Assembly: GCA_963724825.1 (NCBI GenBank)
Contig: CAVRWT010000020.1
Coordinates: forward strand, 117,630 to 181,629
DNA from: JALYNX01 sp963724825
Lineage (GTDB): Bacteria; Actinomycetota; Acidimicrobiia; Spongiisociales; ZC4RG35
Length of the DNA: 64,000 nucleotides
Direction of reading: 5' to 3'
The notes under the pieces are model-generated. The model had not been told where the DNA came from. It did not search any database and was given only the letters and a program-made list of their open reading frames with translations. The number at the start of each line of letters is the position of its first letter. The first letter of the stretch is position 1. Below, piece after piece: positions 31,458 to 40,495 of the stretch. A program made the position numbers and the translations under genes.

Positions 31458-32356
31458 GCGCCAACCTGGGGCCGATCCGGCTTCGCACCCCTCTGATCGC
31501 TGCTTCGGGAACCGTGGGCTCGGTGTGGGAGTGGGCGGACGTTGCCGATGTGGGGGTCTACGGCGCGGCAGTGGCCAAGTCAGTCGCCCCCGTGGAGTGG
31601 CCCGGGCGGCCGGCGCCACGCTTGGCTCCGAGTGGGCCGGGGATGCTCAATGGCATCGGAATCCAGAACCCGGGGATCGAGAGCTGGGTTGAGATGATGC
31701 GCCCGATCCTGGGTCGCCTCGAGGTGCCGGTGTGGGGCTCGGCCGTGGGATCGACCGCCGAAGAATTCGCCATCGTGGCAAAAGGCCTGGTCACGGCGGG
31801 TATCGAGGTGGTCGAGGTCAACCTGTCATGCCCCAATCTCGAAGACGGGCGCATGTTCGCACTGGATGCCGACCGCTCCCGGGAAGTGATCGAGGCCGTG
31901 GTCGGCTCCGGCGACGCCCTGGTCGGTGCCAAGTTGTCGCCCAACGCCGACGACATCGTCTCGGTCGCCGAGGCTTGCCTCGACGGGGGAGCGACCTTCC
32001 TCACCCTCACCAACACCGCCCTCGGGTTTGGGGTATCAGTCGACGACCGGAGACCTTTGCTGTCAGGCGGTGTCGGCGGCTACAGCGGGCCCGGCCTGAA
32101 GCCACTGTCCCTGCGTTGCGTCTACGAAGTCGCCAGGGCTCTTCCCGGCACACCGATCGTCGGCTGTGGCGGGATCACGACCGGGCGAGATGTCGTCGAG
32201 TACTTGATGACGGGTGCGTCGGCAGTAGGTCTGGGCACAGTTCACTTCTCTGAGCCCCGGGCCGGCGCCCGAATCATCCGCGAGCTGTCCCGGGAACTGA
32301 AGCGATTGGGGGTCTCCAATGTGGGTGAGCTGGTCGGAACGGTGAAGCCCTGGTGA
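31439..32356 (+). CDS. pyrD: dihydroorotate dehydrogenase, class 1 catalytic subunit
   Basis: FMN enzyme oxidising dihydroorotate to orotate. Class 1 features: soluble 305-aa barrel, GIGIQNPGIESW, VEVNLSCPNLED with the catalytic Cys, LTLTNTALG, and the FMN phosphate site VGCGGITTGRDVVEYLMTGA. Class 1B enzymes usually pair with PyrK (an Fe-S/FAD subunit). No pyrK lies beside it; carB and pyrF are its direct neighbours. The electron acceptor is therefore uncertain. Confidence 0.93.
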
Positions 32357-33049
32357 ACCCGATCCTGGTGGCTCTGGATTTCCCCACTGGAGACCAGGCG
32401 CTGTCCGTGGCCGGGCCTCTGGTGCCGTTCGTGGGCGGGTTCAAGGTCGGCCTCGAGCTGTTGACCGGCGAAGGCCCTGACGTCATCCGCAAGGTCGGCA
32501 ACCTCGGCCTTCCAGTCTTTGCAGACGCCAAGCTGCATGACATCCCGAACACGGTCCACGGTGCCGCCCTCCAGTTGGGGAGGGCCGGGGCGCGCTGGGT
32601 GACCATCCACGGCGCCGGAGGGCGCTCGATGATCGAGGCCGCGGTCAGCGGTCTCGCGGCAGGGTGGCGAGGATGGGGGGGTGCTGGTGGTCACCGTCCT
32701 CACTTCGCTGGACGAGGCCCAGCTGAGGGAGACCGGCGTGGATCGGGGTCTCGAGAGCCAGGTGGTGGCCATGACCCGGCTCGCCTTCGAGGGAAAGGCC
32801 GAAGGCATCGTGTGCGCGGTGCCCGAGGCGCGGGCTGCGAAGGAGGCGGCGCCTTCGTTGCAGGTGGTCACTCCCGGGATCCGCGGCGCCAACGCCTCAC
32901 CGGATGACCAGAAGCGAGTTGCCACGATCGCACAAGCTCTGGCCGCCGGGGCCGACTTGGTGGTCGTGGGACGGGCGATAACCGGAGCGCCGGATCCGGT
33001 GGCTGCGGCCCGCGCCCTGGCAGCCGAGGCTGGTTTCTCCCCCCAGTGA
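32353..33049 (+). CDS. pyrF: orotidine 5'-phosphate decarboxylase (one frameshift)
   Basis: Final step of UMP synthesis. N-terminal PILVALDFPTGDQAL and the catalytic FADAKLHDIPNTV are in one frame; LVVTVLTSLDEAQL, VVTPGIRGANASPDDQKR and DLVVVGRAITGAPDP are in the next. The break coincides with a run of seven G at 32674-32680, where one G too many restores a 231-aa protein. The last codons (GFSPQ and the TGA) are supplied by the start of the G-rich repeat that follows. Confidence 0.92.
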
Positions 33050-33138
33050 ACGGAGTGAGCGTTGGGGGGAGAGCCGGCGAAGCCGGGAGGGGGGCGCCGC
33101 AGGCGAGGGGGGAGAGCCGGCGAAGCCGGGAGGGGGGC
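33033..33138 (+). repeat. G-rich palindromic repeat, copy B (extended)
   Basis: Starts TTTCTCCCCCCAGTGAACGG, near-identical to the element at 11280-11341, with the same C-run/G-run stem and a CCGGC-GAA-GCCGG hairpin. A second partial unit (33096-33138) repeats the GAGAGCCGGCGAAGCCGGGA segment with G-runs either side. The pyrF stop codon lies inside its first arm. The element is followed by the mIHF promoter region. It may act as an operon-end terminator; a G-quadruplex is also possible. Confidence 0.75.
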
Positions 33139-33203
33139 ACGCCAAGGTGTCGAGCCGCAAGCAGAGGATCAGCTTTAGACGACTTGGCCGCCATCCTCGG
33201 GGC

Positions 33204-33232
33204 TATGGTCAGGGACCCCGACAGGAGAGGGA
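33204..33232 (+). promoter_or_regulatory. putative -10 (TATGGT) and RBS for mihF
   Basis: TATGGT at 33204-33209 is the best -10 candidate in the 183-nt region after pyrF, and AGGAGAGG just before ATG 33233 is a good ribosome site. The rest of the interval after the repeat (33139-33200) shows no clear feature. Confidence 0.35.
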
Positions 33233-33544
33233 ATGCAGCCACCTCAATTGACTGACGAACAGCGAAAAGCAGCGCTGGTAAAGGCCGCAGAAGCGAGACG
33301 GGCGCGTGCGGAAGTGAAGGAGCTCCTCAAGACCGGGTCCCTCCGGCTGTCCGAGCTCGTGGAGCGTGCCGAGACCGACGACATCCTCGCCGGGCTCAAG
33401 GTGGAGCGGGTCATCGCCTCGATGCCTGGCACCGGGAAGATCAAGGCCAAGCGGATGATGGAGACGCTGGGCATAGCCGACAATCGGCGGCTTCGGGGTC
33501 TGGGTGACAAGCAGAAAGAGGCCCTCCTAGCCGAGTTCTCGTGA
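33233..33544 (+). CDS. mihF: actinobacterial integration host factor (mIHF)
   Basis: Nucleoid-associated DNA-binding protein specific to Actinomycetota. The 103-aa protein shows the family start QLTDEQRKAALVKAAEARRA, the helix-two-turn-helix region VERVIASMPGTGKIKAKRMM, and the ending RRLRGLGDKQKEALLAEF. It is followed 1 nt later by gmk and then rpoZ, the standard mihF-gmk-rpoZ order. A strong lineage marker for this window. Confidence 0.92.
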   Translation: MQPPQLTDEQRKAALVKAAEARRARAEVKELLKTGSLRLSELVERAETDDILAGLKVERVIASMPGTGKIKAKRMMETLGIADNRRLRGLGDKQKEALLAEFS

Positions 33545-33545
33545 A

Positions 33546-34112
33546 ATGAGCGGGCGGCTCCTCGTGGTATCCGGGCCTTCAGGCTCGGGCAAATCGAGCA
33601 TCGTCAACGAGCTGCTGGAGAGGTTGGATCTCGACTTCTCGGTCTCAGTCACCACCCGTCTTCCCCGACCGGGGGAGCGGCACGGGGTTCATTACACCTT
33701 CATCAGCCGCAAGGACTTCGAGGCAATGATCGAAGCCGGGGAATTGCTGGAGTGGGCCCAGTACAACAACCGCTTCTACGGCACCCCCTCGGCCCCGGTG
33801 ACGGCCGCGAATGCGGCAGGACGGGACGTTCTGCTCGAGATCGAGATCCAGGGAGCGCGCCAAATCCGGGAGGAACGGCCGGACGCTGTGATGTTCTTCA
33901 TCTCGCCTCCTTCGATCGAAGAGTTGGAGAAGAGGCTGATCAGGCGGGGTGACACTTCAGCCGCCGACATCGAGGATCGACTGGAGGTGGCCGAGACCGA
34001 GATCGCCGAGGCGCCTGAACTTTTCGACCACATCGTGGTCAACGATCACCTCGATCGTGCCGTAGCCGAGATCGAGGCGCTGATTACGGGCACTTCATCG
34101 GGTAACCTGTAG
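33546..34112 (+). CDS. gmk: guanylate kinase
   Basis: GMP to GDP kinase. P-loop VSGPSGSGKSSI (residues 8-19), GMP-binding TTRLPRPGERHGVHYTF and FYGTP, and lid region. 188 aa, starting 1 nt after mihF. It provides the guanine nucleotides also used by the Rsh enzyme. Confidence 0.96.
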   Translation: MSGRLLVVSGPSGSGKSSIVNELLERLDLDFSVSVTTRLPRPGERHGVHYTFISRKDFEAMIEAGELLEWAQYNNRFYGTPSAPVTAANAAGRDVLLEIEIQGARQIREERPDAVMFFISPPSIEELEKRLIRRGDTSAADIEDRLEVAETEIAEAPELFDHIVVNDHLDRAVAEIEALITGTSSGNL

Positions 34113-34134
34113 TTACCCCCTCCTCGAAGGACCC

Positions 34135-34356
34135 ATGAAACTCGAACAAGTCATCGATCAGATCGGCAACCGATTCGCCACAGTGGTGGTCTCGGCACGC
34201 CGTGCCCGGCAGATCAACAGCTATTTCCATCAACTGGGCGTTGGCTACGGGGAGTTCGTGCCACCTCAGGTGCATTCCCTTTCCCGCAAGCCCCTGACCA
34301 TCGCCATGGAAGAGATCGCAGAGGGCAAAGTCTCCGTCGACACCGTCGAGGAGTAG
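34135..34356 (+). CDS. rpoZ: RNA polymerase omega subunit
   Basis: Small assembly subunit of RNA polymerase. The 73-aa protein has the omega core (IDQIGNRFATVVVSARRARQINSY) and the conserved LSRKPLTIAMEEIAEGKV. ATG 34135 is preceded by AAGGA. It lies between gmk and coaBC as in other Actinobacteria. Confidence 0.93.
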   Translation: MKLEQVIDQIGNRFATVVVSARRARQINSYFHQLGVGYGEFVPPQVHSLSRKPLTIAMEEIAEGKVSVDTVEE

Positions 34357-34366
34357 AGGAGCCCCG

Positions 34367-35545
34367 ATGCTCCACGGACGGCGGGTCGTCCTGTGTGTGA
34401 CCGGGGGAGTCGCCGCATACAAGTCCGCCTATCTCGCCCGCAGGCTGGTCGAAGCGGGCGCCGAGGTTCGGGTCGTGATGTCCGAGTCGGCCGGCGAATT
34501 CATCGGCCCGAAGACCTTTGCGGCGATAACCGGGTTCCCTCCTGTCGTCTCCTTGTTTGACGCCGACCTGGTCTCGCCTCATACCGAGCTCGGTCGTTGG
34601 GCCGATCTCGTGATCGTCGCCCCGGCCACTGCGGCCACACTCGGCCGCCTTGCCGCCGGAATCTCCTCCGACGCCGTGGGAGCCACCGTGCTCGCCACTA
34701 CCTCACCTGTCTTGCTGGCACCGGCCATGCACACCGAAATGTGGGAGCACCCTGCCACCCGACGCAACCTGGAAATCCTCAGGGGCGACGGCTATCACAT
34801 GGTGGGGCCTGAGACCGGTGCCCTGGCGGGCGGAGACGTAGGCGTGGGGAGGGTTTCGGAGCCGGATGAGATCGTCGAAGTCGCCAACGACATCCTCGGG
34901 GGCGAAGGTCGGGGTCGCTCGGTCCTGGTCACCGCTGGTGGCACCCGCGAGCCTTTGGACCCGGTGCGGTTCATAGGCAACCGATCTTCGGGAAAGATGG
35001 GGCACGCCATTGCCGACGAAGCAGCTCGTCGCGGTTACGCCGTGACACTGGTCACGACATCGGACCTACCGGTCGACCACTCGGTGAAGGTGGTCCGAGT
35101 CGACACCGCAGATGAGATGTTGGAGGCCGTCGGCGGGGTTCATCCCGAGATCGCAGTCATGGCCGCGGCCGTGGCCGACTTCAAGCCTGCATCGAGCAAA
35201 GAGTCGAAGATCGCCCGCTCCGAAGGCCTCGACTCGATTGAACTGGCGGCAACCCCGGACATCCTGGCATCGGTGGTCGCCCGCCCCGATCGGCCGTTTG
35301 TCGTCGGTTTCGCGGCCGAAACCGGCGGAGTCGAACGGGCGGTGGAGAAGGCCAAGCGCAAGTCGGTGGATTTGCTGGTCTACAACGACGTTTCCGAACC
35401 GGGATCAGGATTCGGGACAGACACCAACCGCGTGGTGATCATCGGGCGTGATGGGAGCACGGAGGACTGGCCGCTCCAGTCGAAGCGTCTGGTCGCCGAG
35501 CGCCTCTGGGACCGGATTGGTGAAGAAGTACCAGGAGAGGATTAA
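34367..35545 (+). CDS. coaBC: bifunctional phosphopantothenoylcysteine decarboxylase / phosphopantothenate-cysteine ligase
   Basis: Two steps of coenzyme A synthesis. N-terminal flavoprotein CoaC domain (VVLCVTGGVAAYKSAYLARRL, LAPAMHTEMWEHPAT) and C-terminal CoaB domain (VLVTAGGTREPLDPVRFIGN, SSGKMGHAIADEA, MAAAVADFKP). 392 aa, intact. It starts 10 nt after rpoZ. Confidence 0.95.
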   Translation: MLHGRRVVLCVTGGVAAYKSAYLARRLVEAGAEVRVVMSESAGEFIGPKTFAAITGFPPVVSLFDADLVSPHTELGRWADLVIVAPATAATLGRLAAGISSDAVGATVLATTSPVLLAPAMHTEMWEHPATRRNLEILRGDGYHMVGPETGALAGGDVGVGRVSEPDEIVEVANDILGGEGRGRSVLVTAGGTREPLDPVRFIGNRSSGKMGHAIADEAARRGYAVTLVTTSDLPVDHSVKVVRVDTADEMLEAVGGVHPEIAVMAAAVADFKPASSKESKIARSEGLDSIELAATPDILASVVARPDRPFVVGFAAETGGVERAVEKAKRKSVDLLVYNDVSEPGSGFGTDTNRVVIIGRDGSTEDWPLQSKRLVAERLWDRIGEEVPGED

Positions 35546-35557
35546 CCTCGCCCCTCC
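35543..35557 (+). promoter_or_regulatory. putative leaderless promoter (-10 TAACCT) of metK
   Basis: TAACCT at 35543-35548 ends 9 nt before ATG 35558 and includes the TAA stop of coaBC. No Shine-Dalgarno or SAM riboswitch is visible in the 12-nt gap. Confidence 0.45.
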
Positions 35558-36698
35558 ATGAGGCGCTGGTATTTCACATCTGAATCGGTGACCGAAGGTC
35601 ACCCCGACAAGGTGGCCGACGCCATCTCGGACAGCGTTCTCGACGCAGCACTCGCGGTCACACCCGGGGCCAGGGTCGCCTGCGAGACCTTTGTCACCAC
35701 CCGGCTTGCCGTGGTAGGAGGTGAGATCACGGCGGGACTGCCTCTCGATGTCGAGGGGATCGTGCGGGACACCGTCGCTCGCATCGGCTACGACGGTTTC
35801 GACCCCGATTTTTCGTCAGACAGCCTCGAAGTCCAGAACCGGGTCCATGAGCAGAGCGCAGACATAGCCGCGGGTGTCGACCGCGACCTGGGCGCCGGCG
35901 ATCAGGGGCTGATGTTCGGCTTCGCAGTCGACGAAACGGAGGAGCTGATGCCCCTGCCGATTCAGCTGGCGCATCGCATGGCTGAGCGGCTGTCGGAGGT
36001 CAGACGGACCGGAAAGCTCGACTATCTCCGGCCCGACGGGAAGACCCAGGTCATGATTCGCTACGAGGGCACTCGTCCCGTCGCCGTCGAGAAGGTCCTC
36101 ATCTCAGCGCACCATGCCCCAGACAAGGACCAGGCCGAGATGGCCGAAGAAGTCTTTGAGACAGTGGTCGCCGCTGTTGTGCCTGACGACATGCTGACGA
36201 CCGATTTGGAATTCATCTTCAACCCTTCGGGCCGATTCGTCATCGGAGGCCCGGTGGCAGACACCGGCTTGACCGGGCGCAAGATCATTGTCGACACCTA
36301 CGGGGGCTACGCCCGCCACGGTGGGGGCGCCTTCTCCGGCAAAGACTCGACCAAGGTCGATCGGTCCGCGGCCTACGCCGCCCGGTGGGCGGCGAAGAAC
36401 CTGGTTGCGGCCGGGGTGGCCAACAAGCTCGAGATCCAACTGTCCTACGCCATCGGGCGTGCCGAGCCCTTCTCCATCCACGTTGAGACCTTCGGCACGG
36501 AGAAACCTGTCCCCGGAGACGATCTTGCGAGTGGTCGACGAGGTGTTCGACTTCCGCCCGGCTTCGGTGATCTCCCAACTCGAGCTCACCAAGCCGGTGT
36601 TCGCGCAGACCGCGGCGTACGGCCACTTCGGGCGACCCGGCTTCTCCTGGGAGCGACTCGACCAGGTTGAGGCGATCAAAGCGGCGGCCGGTCTCTGA
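35558..36698 (+). CDS. metK: S-adenosylmethionine synthetase (one frameshift)
   Basis: Makes SAM from methionine and ATP. Motifs: FTSESVTEGHPDKVADAISD, GAGDQGLMFGFAVDET, YGGYARHGGGAFSGKD. The C-terminal end (ETILRVVDEVFDFRPASVIS, FAQTAAYGHFGRPGFSWE) is one frame over; the extra base is a G near 36515-36516 after KPVP. Corrected length is 379 aa. Its product is a substrate for QueA and the methylases in this window. Confidence 0.93.
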
Positions 36699-38473
36699 GT
36701 CGACCTGCGGCCCGGGTTGTCCCCAGCATCCCGACCTTTGCCGTAGACAAGGGCTTTTGGTACTCGATCCCTCCCCAACTCGAGGGCCTGATCCAGGTCG
36801 GCTCGATGGTGCGAGCCCCGCTGGGAGGCCGCAAGATCCGTGGATACGTGGTCGAGATGTCACCGTCACGGGAGGGCAAGCTCAAGGACCTCGCCTCGGT
36901 CTCGGGCATCGGACCTGTTTTCGACCTGGATCTGCTGAAGAGCCTGGAATGGGCCGCAGTCCACTACGTGGCCCCGGTCTCCATCCTCCTCGATCGGTCG
37001 GCTCCTCCCAATCTCCCCAAGTCCGGAGCCGCCAAGCTCGATTCGACGGTCGCCGAGCAGCCTTCGAGCCATCCGCTCCGGGCCGCCGCTGTCGCCGCGG
37101 CCCGGGGGACACGCCGACCGATCAGCGCCATAGTGGTCGGTGCCCAATCCACGGACTGGCTCGGGTCGTTGGCTCCGGTGTTGGCTGCCGGGAAGTCGGC
37201 GGTGATCGTGGCTTCGACTGCCCAAGAAGTCGAAGACCTGGTTGGGCCCGCGGTCGCCGCATTCGGTGAGCGAGTGGTGCCGGTGGCCGGCGACACCGCC
37301 AACGACTTGACGTCGGCTTGGGAGGCGGCGCAGGGCGGCGGGCGTCTGGTGATCGGAACACCCCGGGTCTCGACATGGATGGTCGCCGACCTGGCGTTGG
37401 TCGTCGTGCTCGAGGAGGGGCGGCGTGCCATGAAGGACCGGCAGACTCCCACCCTCCAGGTTCGGGAGATGATGACCACCAGGTCACGAGTGGAAGGCTT
37501 TGGCCTGGTGTTCATGGGACCCACCCCTTCACTCGAGGTCATCGCCGCGGGGTCCGAGGTGGTCAAGGGGGCGCCCAGATCCTGGCCCTTGGTGGAAATC
37601 GTCGACCGTAGAGAGGACTCACCGGGCTCGGGCTTCCTCTCGGAGCGGACCATCGCTGCTCTGCGGGCGACCGCCTCGGCCGGTCGCCGTGCCTTCGTAT
37701 TCACTCATATCCGGGCCACGGATGCCTCGATGCGGTGTACCCGGTGCCGAAGAGTGCGCAGGTGCGAGCAATGCGGTTCGCGTCTGGGGCGGGTCGAAGC
37801 GTGCCGGCGATGTGGTGCGCCGGCCGGAGAGTGCTCCAACTGCGGCTCGACGGCCTTCGAGGAGATGGGCTCGGTGCCGGAGCGCTTGTCGACCGAGATC
37901 GATCGCCGGCTCGGCCAGGGGACGTCGGGTGTGCACCCGACCGACAGACCGATTGCGGTGGGCACCGAGCGCGATCTCTCCGGCCTCCCACGGGTCGGAT
38001 TGGCGGTCGTCGCCGATTCCGATTCCCTGATGCTCGGGCACAACTATCGCTCGGGTGAGGAGGCGCTTCGGGTCATGGCCCGACTGGCCAACAAGCTCGA
38101 GAGCGGCCCCGGGCGGCGCATGATGGTGCAGACCTCGCTTCCCGAGTCGTCGTTGATGGCCACTCTGAGGAGAGGGGATCCGATTCCCTACCTCGAGGCG
38201 ATGTTGTCGGAACGGGTGCAGGCGGGCCTGCCTCCGGCGTCGGAGATGATTGCCCTCGAACTGCGAGGAGAGGGGTCGGTCGCAGATGCCGATGTCGAGG
38301 TCCGGGCCTTGGGGGCGGACACGGTGCTCGGTCCGGCTACGACGAGTGGGCGAAGCCGCTGGCTGCTTCAAGGTGCGCTAGGCCCGGTTCGAGTCGCCCT
38401 TCGCCCGCTGGTTCAGGCCTGGCGGGAGCGAGGGTGGACCGTCCGGATCGACGCCGATCCCATCGACCTCTGA
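36695..38473 (+). CDS. priA: helicase-inactive PriA-like replication restart protein
   Basis: Homologous to primosomal protein N'. The N-terminal DNA-binding domain (VVPSIPTFAVDKGFWYSIPP, VRAPLGGRKIRGYVVE) and the zinc-binding cluster (CTRC, CEQC, CRRCG, CSNCG at about 37738-37850) are clear. The Walker A site is absent (VVGAQSTDWLGS in its place) and the DEEH box reads LEEGRRAM, so it is not expected to be an ATPase, as in many Actinobacteria. Homology begins upstream of the first ATG (36806). No ATG, GTG or TTG precedes it in frame, so a CTG at 36695 overlapping the metK stop is assumed; about 592 aa. Confidence 0.82.
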   Translation: MSRPAARVVPSIPTFAVDKGFWYSIPPQLEGLIQVGSMVRAPLGGRKIRGYVVEMSPSREGKLKDLASVSGIGPVFDLDLLKSLEWAAVHYVAPVSILLDRSAPPNLPKSGAAKLDSTVAEQPSSHPLRAAAVAAARGTRRPISAIVVGAQSTDWLGSLAPVLAAGKSAVIVASTAQEVEDLVGPAVAAFGERVVPVAGDTANDLTSAWEAAQGGGRLVIGTPRVSTWMVADLALVVVLEEGRRAMKDRQTPTLQVREMMTTRSRVEGFGLVFMGPTPSLEVIAAGSEVVKGAPRSWPLVEIVDRREDSPGSGFLSERTIAALRATASAGRRAFVFTHIRATDASMRCTRCRRVRRCEQCGSRLGRVEACRRCGAPAGECSNCGSTAFEEMGSVPERLSTEIDRRLGQGTSGVHPTDRPIAVGTERDLSGLPRVGLAVVADSDSLMLGHNYRSGEEALRVMARLANKLESGPGRRMMVQTSLPESSLMATLRRGDPIPYLEAMLSERVQAGLPPASEMIALELRGEGSVADADVEVRALGADTVLGPATTSGRSRWLLQGALGPVRVALRPLVQAWRERGWTVRIDADPIDL

Positions 38474-38552
38474 AGATTCGGGTATTCACCGGGATCTGGG
38501 GCGAGGAGCCTGTCAGAATGAGGGTTCGAGTTCTCCAGCGTGAGAGGCACCC

Positions 38553-38678
38553 ATGGCAAGCAAAGACAAAGGCGTGAAGACCACCAAGAAGGTGGCATCG
38601 AAGGATCTGAAGCAAAAGCGTCAGGCCAAGAAGGACAAGAAGGCCGCCGCCAACAGCCAGACCCACAAGATCAACTGA
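38553..38678 (+). CDS. 41-aa Lys-rich basic protein, unknown function
   Basis: ATG 38553 opens MASKDKGVKTTKKVASKDLK and ends with SQTHKIN, 41 aa with 14 Lys and only 3 Asp. No family is assigned with confidence. GAGAGG 5 nt upstream of the ATG could serve as a ribosome site. It lies in a 79-nt gap after priA and its end overlaps the convergent cbiO stop by 8 nt. The composition suggests nucleic-acid binding, which is only a guess. Confidence 0.5.
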   Translation: MASKDKGVKTTKKVASKDLKQKRQAKKDKKAAANSQTHKIN

Positions 38679-39441
38679 TCGTCGGGCCCGGCGTGTTCCG
38701 GGAGCCTGCGAGCAGGTGGATCGCGGCTGGCAAGGCAAGCCGATGAGCTGCCAGGAGGTCGTCGTCGGCGAGGATCTGGTTCGTGGCTCCGTCCGCAACG
38801 ATTCTCCCCGAGTCGATGATCACCGCGCGAGGGCACACTTCGAGTGCATAGAGAAGGTCGTGGGTGACGATGAGCTGGGTGACGTCGAGGCCGAGCAGGG
38901 CGCGGGTCAAGTCCTGACGACTGGCCGGGTCGAGATTGGACGTCGGCTCGTCAAGCACCAGGATCTCGGGCTCCATCGCCATCACGCCTGCCATCGAGAC
39001 TCTTCGCTTCTGGCCGAATGAGAGGTGGTTGGGAGCTCGGTCGGCGAGGTCGGCAACTTCCAGTGAGGCCAGGGCGTCGTTGACGCGCTGATCGAGCTCC
39101 GCTCCGGTCAGACCGAGATTCCTGGGCCCGAACTCGACGTCTTCGCGGACGGTCGGCATGAACAGCTGGTCGTCCGGGTCTTGAAAGACGAGGCCGACCC
39201 GGCGTCGGATCTCGAGGAGGTTCGGCGCCGTGACGGGAAGCCCCGACACCGTGACCGATCCGGTCTGGGGGCGATGGATCCCATTCATGTGGAGGATCAG
39301 CGTGGTCTTGCCGGCCCCGTTGGGGCCGAGCAGGGCAACGCGCTCCCCACGATGGATGTGAAGGTCGATGTCGGTCAACGCCTCAGTTCCGTCGGGATAC
39401 GCGAATGACAGGCCCCGGATCTCGATGACGGGTGTGCTCAC
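38671..39441 (-). CDS. cbiO: energy-coupling factor ABC transporter ATP-binding protein (nickel/cobalt)
   Basis: ATPase of an ECF-type metal importer. Walker A LLGPNGAGKTTLIL (residues about 36-49), Q-loop VFQDPDDQLFMPTV (the DPDDQ form typical of ECF ATPases), signature HLSFGQKRRVSMAGV (SFGQK), Walker B ILVLDEPTSNLD, H-loop IVTHDLLYAL. 256 aa. It is the last gene of the - strand cluster fur-cbiM-(PDGLE)-cbiQ-cbiO and overlaps cbiQ by 4 nt. Confidence 0.93.
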   Translation of the reverse strand: MSTPVIEIRGLSFAYPDGTEALTDIDLHIHRGERVALLGPNGAGKTTLILHMNGIHRPQTGSVTVSGLPVTAPNLLEIRRRVGLVFQDPDDQLFMPTVREDVEFGPRNLGLTGAELDQRVNDALASLEVADLADRAPNHLSFGQKRRVSMAGVMAMEPEILVLDEPTSNLDPASRQDLTRALLGLDVTQLIVTHDLLYALEVCPRAVIIDSGRIVADGATNQILADDDLLAAHRLALPAAIHLLAGSRNTPGPTIS

Positions 39442-40202
39442 GTTGCCGACCTCGCCGCAAAGGCCACGATCCAGGCGAGCACGGCCGGCAGCAAGCCAAG
39501 CACCCAGTCCCAGGGGCTCGCTTTCACCAGCTCGGATGGGTTCATCCGGCCCGAATAGCCCCGCGATTCCATCGCTAGGTAGACCCGTTCCCCGCGCTCA
39601 TAGGTCCGGATGAACATGGTCCCGGCGGCCCGGCCGTAGGAGCCCCAGTCGCGTATGCCTGAGGCACGGTGGCCGCGGGCGGCAAGCGCAAGCCGCATCC
39701 GGGTCAGGTCTCCGATGACCACGTCCAGATAGCGGACCATGAATCCCAATATCGACGTGACAAGCCCGGGAACCCGCAGCGCGCTCAGCCCGCGAAGGAG
39801 ATCCGCGACCTCGGTGGTGGCGCCGAGCACGATGGCGGTGAACAGCCCGAGCAACGACTTGGCCAACAAATTCCACATGTCCCATAGCCCGGCCTGGCTC
39901 AGTGACAATCCAAGCACCTCGACCCGAGGCCCGGATCCGAAGATGGGGAACAGGAGCGCCAGGAGCACGAACGGGGTCGCCGCGAGCATCCGGGAGAAGA
40001 GGAACCGCGGAGGGATGTGGGCGACCACGGCCAAGGACCCGAGGATCACCGTGTAGGCGCCGAACGCCCAAAACGCCTCCCGGGGAGTGCTCACGACCGC
40101 GAACGCCAGGACGATGGCGCTCAGGATCTTCACCTGAGGCGCCAGACGGTGCAGAGGAGACGAGCCGTGAACGAAGAGGGCGTGCCCGTGGGCGCCGCTC
40201 AT
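39438..40202 (-). CDS. cbiQ: energy-coupling factor transporter transmembrane protein CbiQ
   Basis: T-component linking the ATPase to the substrate-binding unit. The 254-aa protein has about five membrane helices and the coupling-helix motifs MRLALAARGHRAS and MESRGYSGRM, both with the A/S-R-G signature that contacts CbiO. It overlaps its two neighbours by 4 nt each. Confidence 0.92.
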   Translation of the reverse strand: MSGAHGHALFVHGSSPLHRLAPQVKILSAIVLAFAVVSTPREAFWAFGAYTVILGSLAVVAHIPPRFLFSRMLAATPFVLLALLFPIFGSGPRVEVLGLSLSQAGLWDMWNLLAKSLLGLFTAIVLGATTEVADLLRGLSALRVPGLVTSILGFMVRYLDVVIGDLTRMRLALAARGHRASGIRDWGSYGRAAGTMFIRTYERGERVYLAMESRGYSGRMNPSELVKASPWDWVLGLLPAVLAWIVAFAARSAT

Positions 40203-40495
40203 TGGTCCGCTGGGTGTTCCCGAGAGCGGGCGAGCCAGAAGACTCCGTATCCCAGACCGAGGGTGGCCAGGGTCCCCACGAGGCCGGCCAGCATGAGTTT
40301 CCCGCTGTCATCCCCGCCGTATTCGGCGAGAGGTAGATCAGACAATGCGTGGTCCTTCGCCGCGTCGACAAAACCCTGCTCGCCGGCCACATACTCGAGC
40401 CCGTCCGGCTGACTCGATGCGAACTGGGAGAACACGACGGCGATCAAGAGCGAGACCAGCAGGCCGAGGGCGAAAATGGCCAAACCACGCTTCAC
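40199..40495 (-). CDS. PDGLE-domain membrane protein (CbiN-like position)
   Basis: 98-aa protein with an N-terminal helix (residues 5-25), the diagnostic SSQPDGLEYVA, and a C-terminal helix (about 66-90). PDGLE proteins take the place of CbiN or NikN beside CbiM in many nickel/cobalt ECF systems. It overlaps cbiM and cbiQ by 4 nt each, so the three are co-translated. Confidence 0.88.
   Translation of the reverse strand: MKRGLAIFALGLLVSLLIAVVFSQFASSQPDGLEYVAGEQGFVDAAKDHALSDLPLAEYGGDDSGKLMLAGLVGTLATLGLGYGVFWLARSREHPADQ

Noticed and set aside
33033..33138. Short CRISPR-like repeat array
   Set aside because: Only one and a half units with internal palindromes and no regular spacers; no cas genes nearby.
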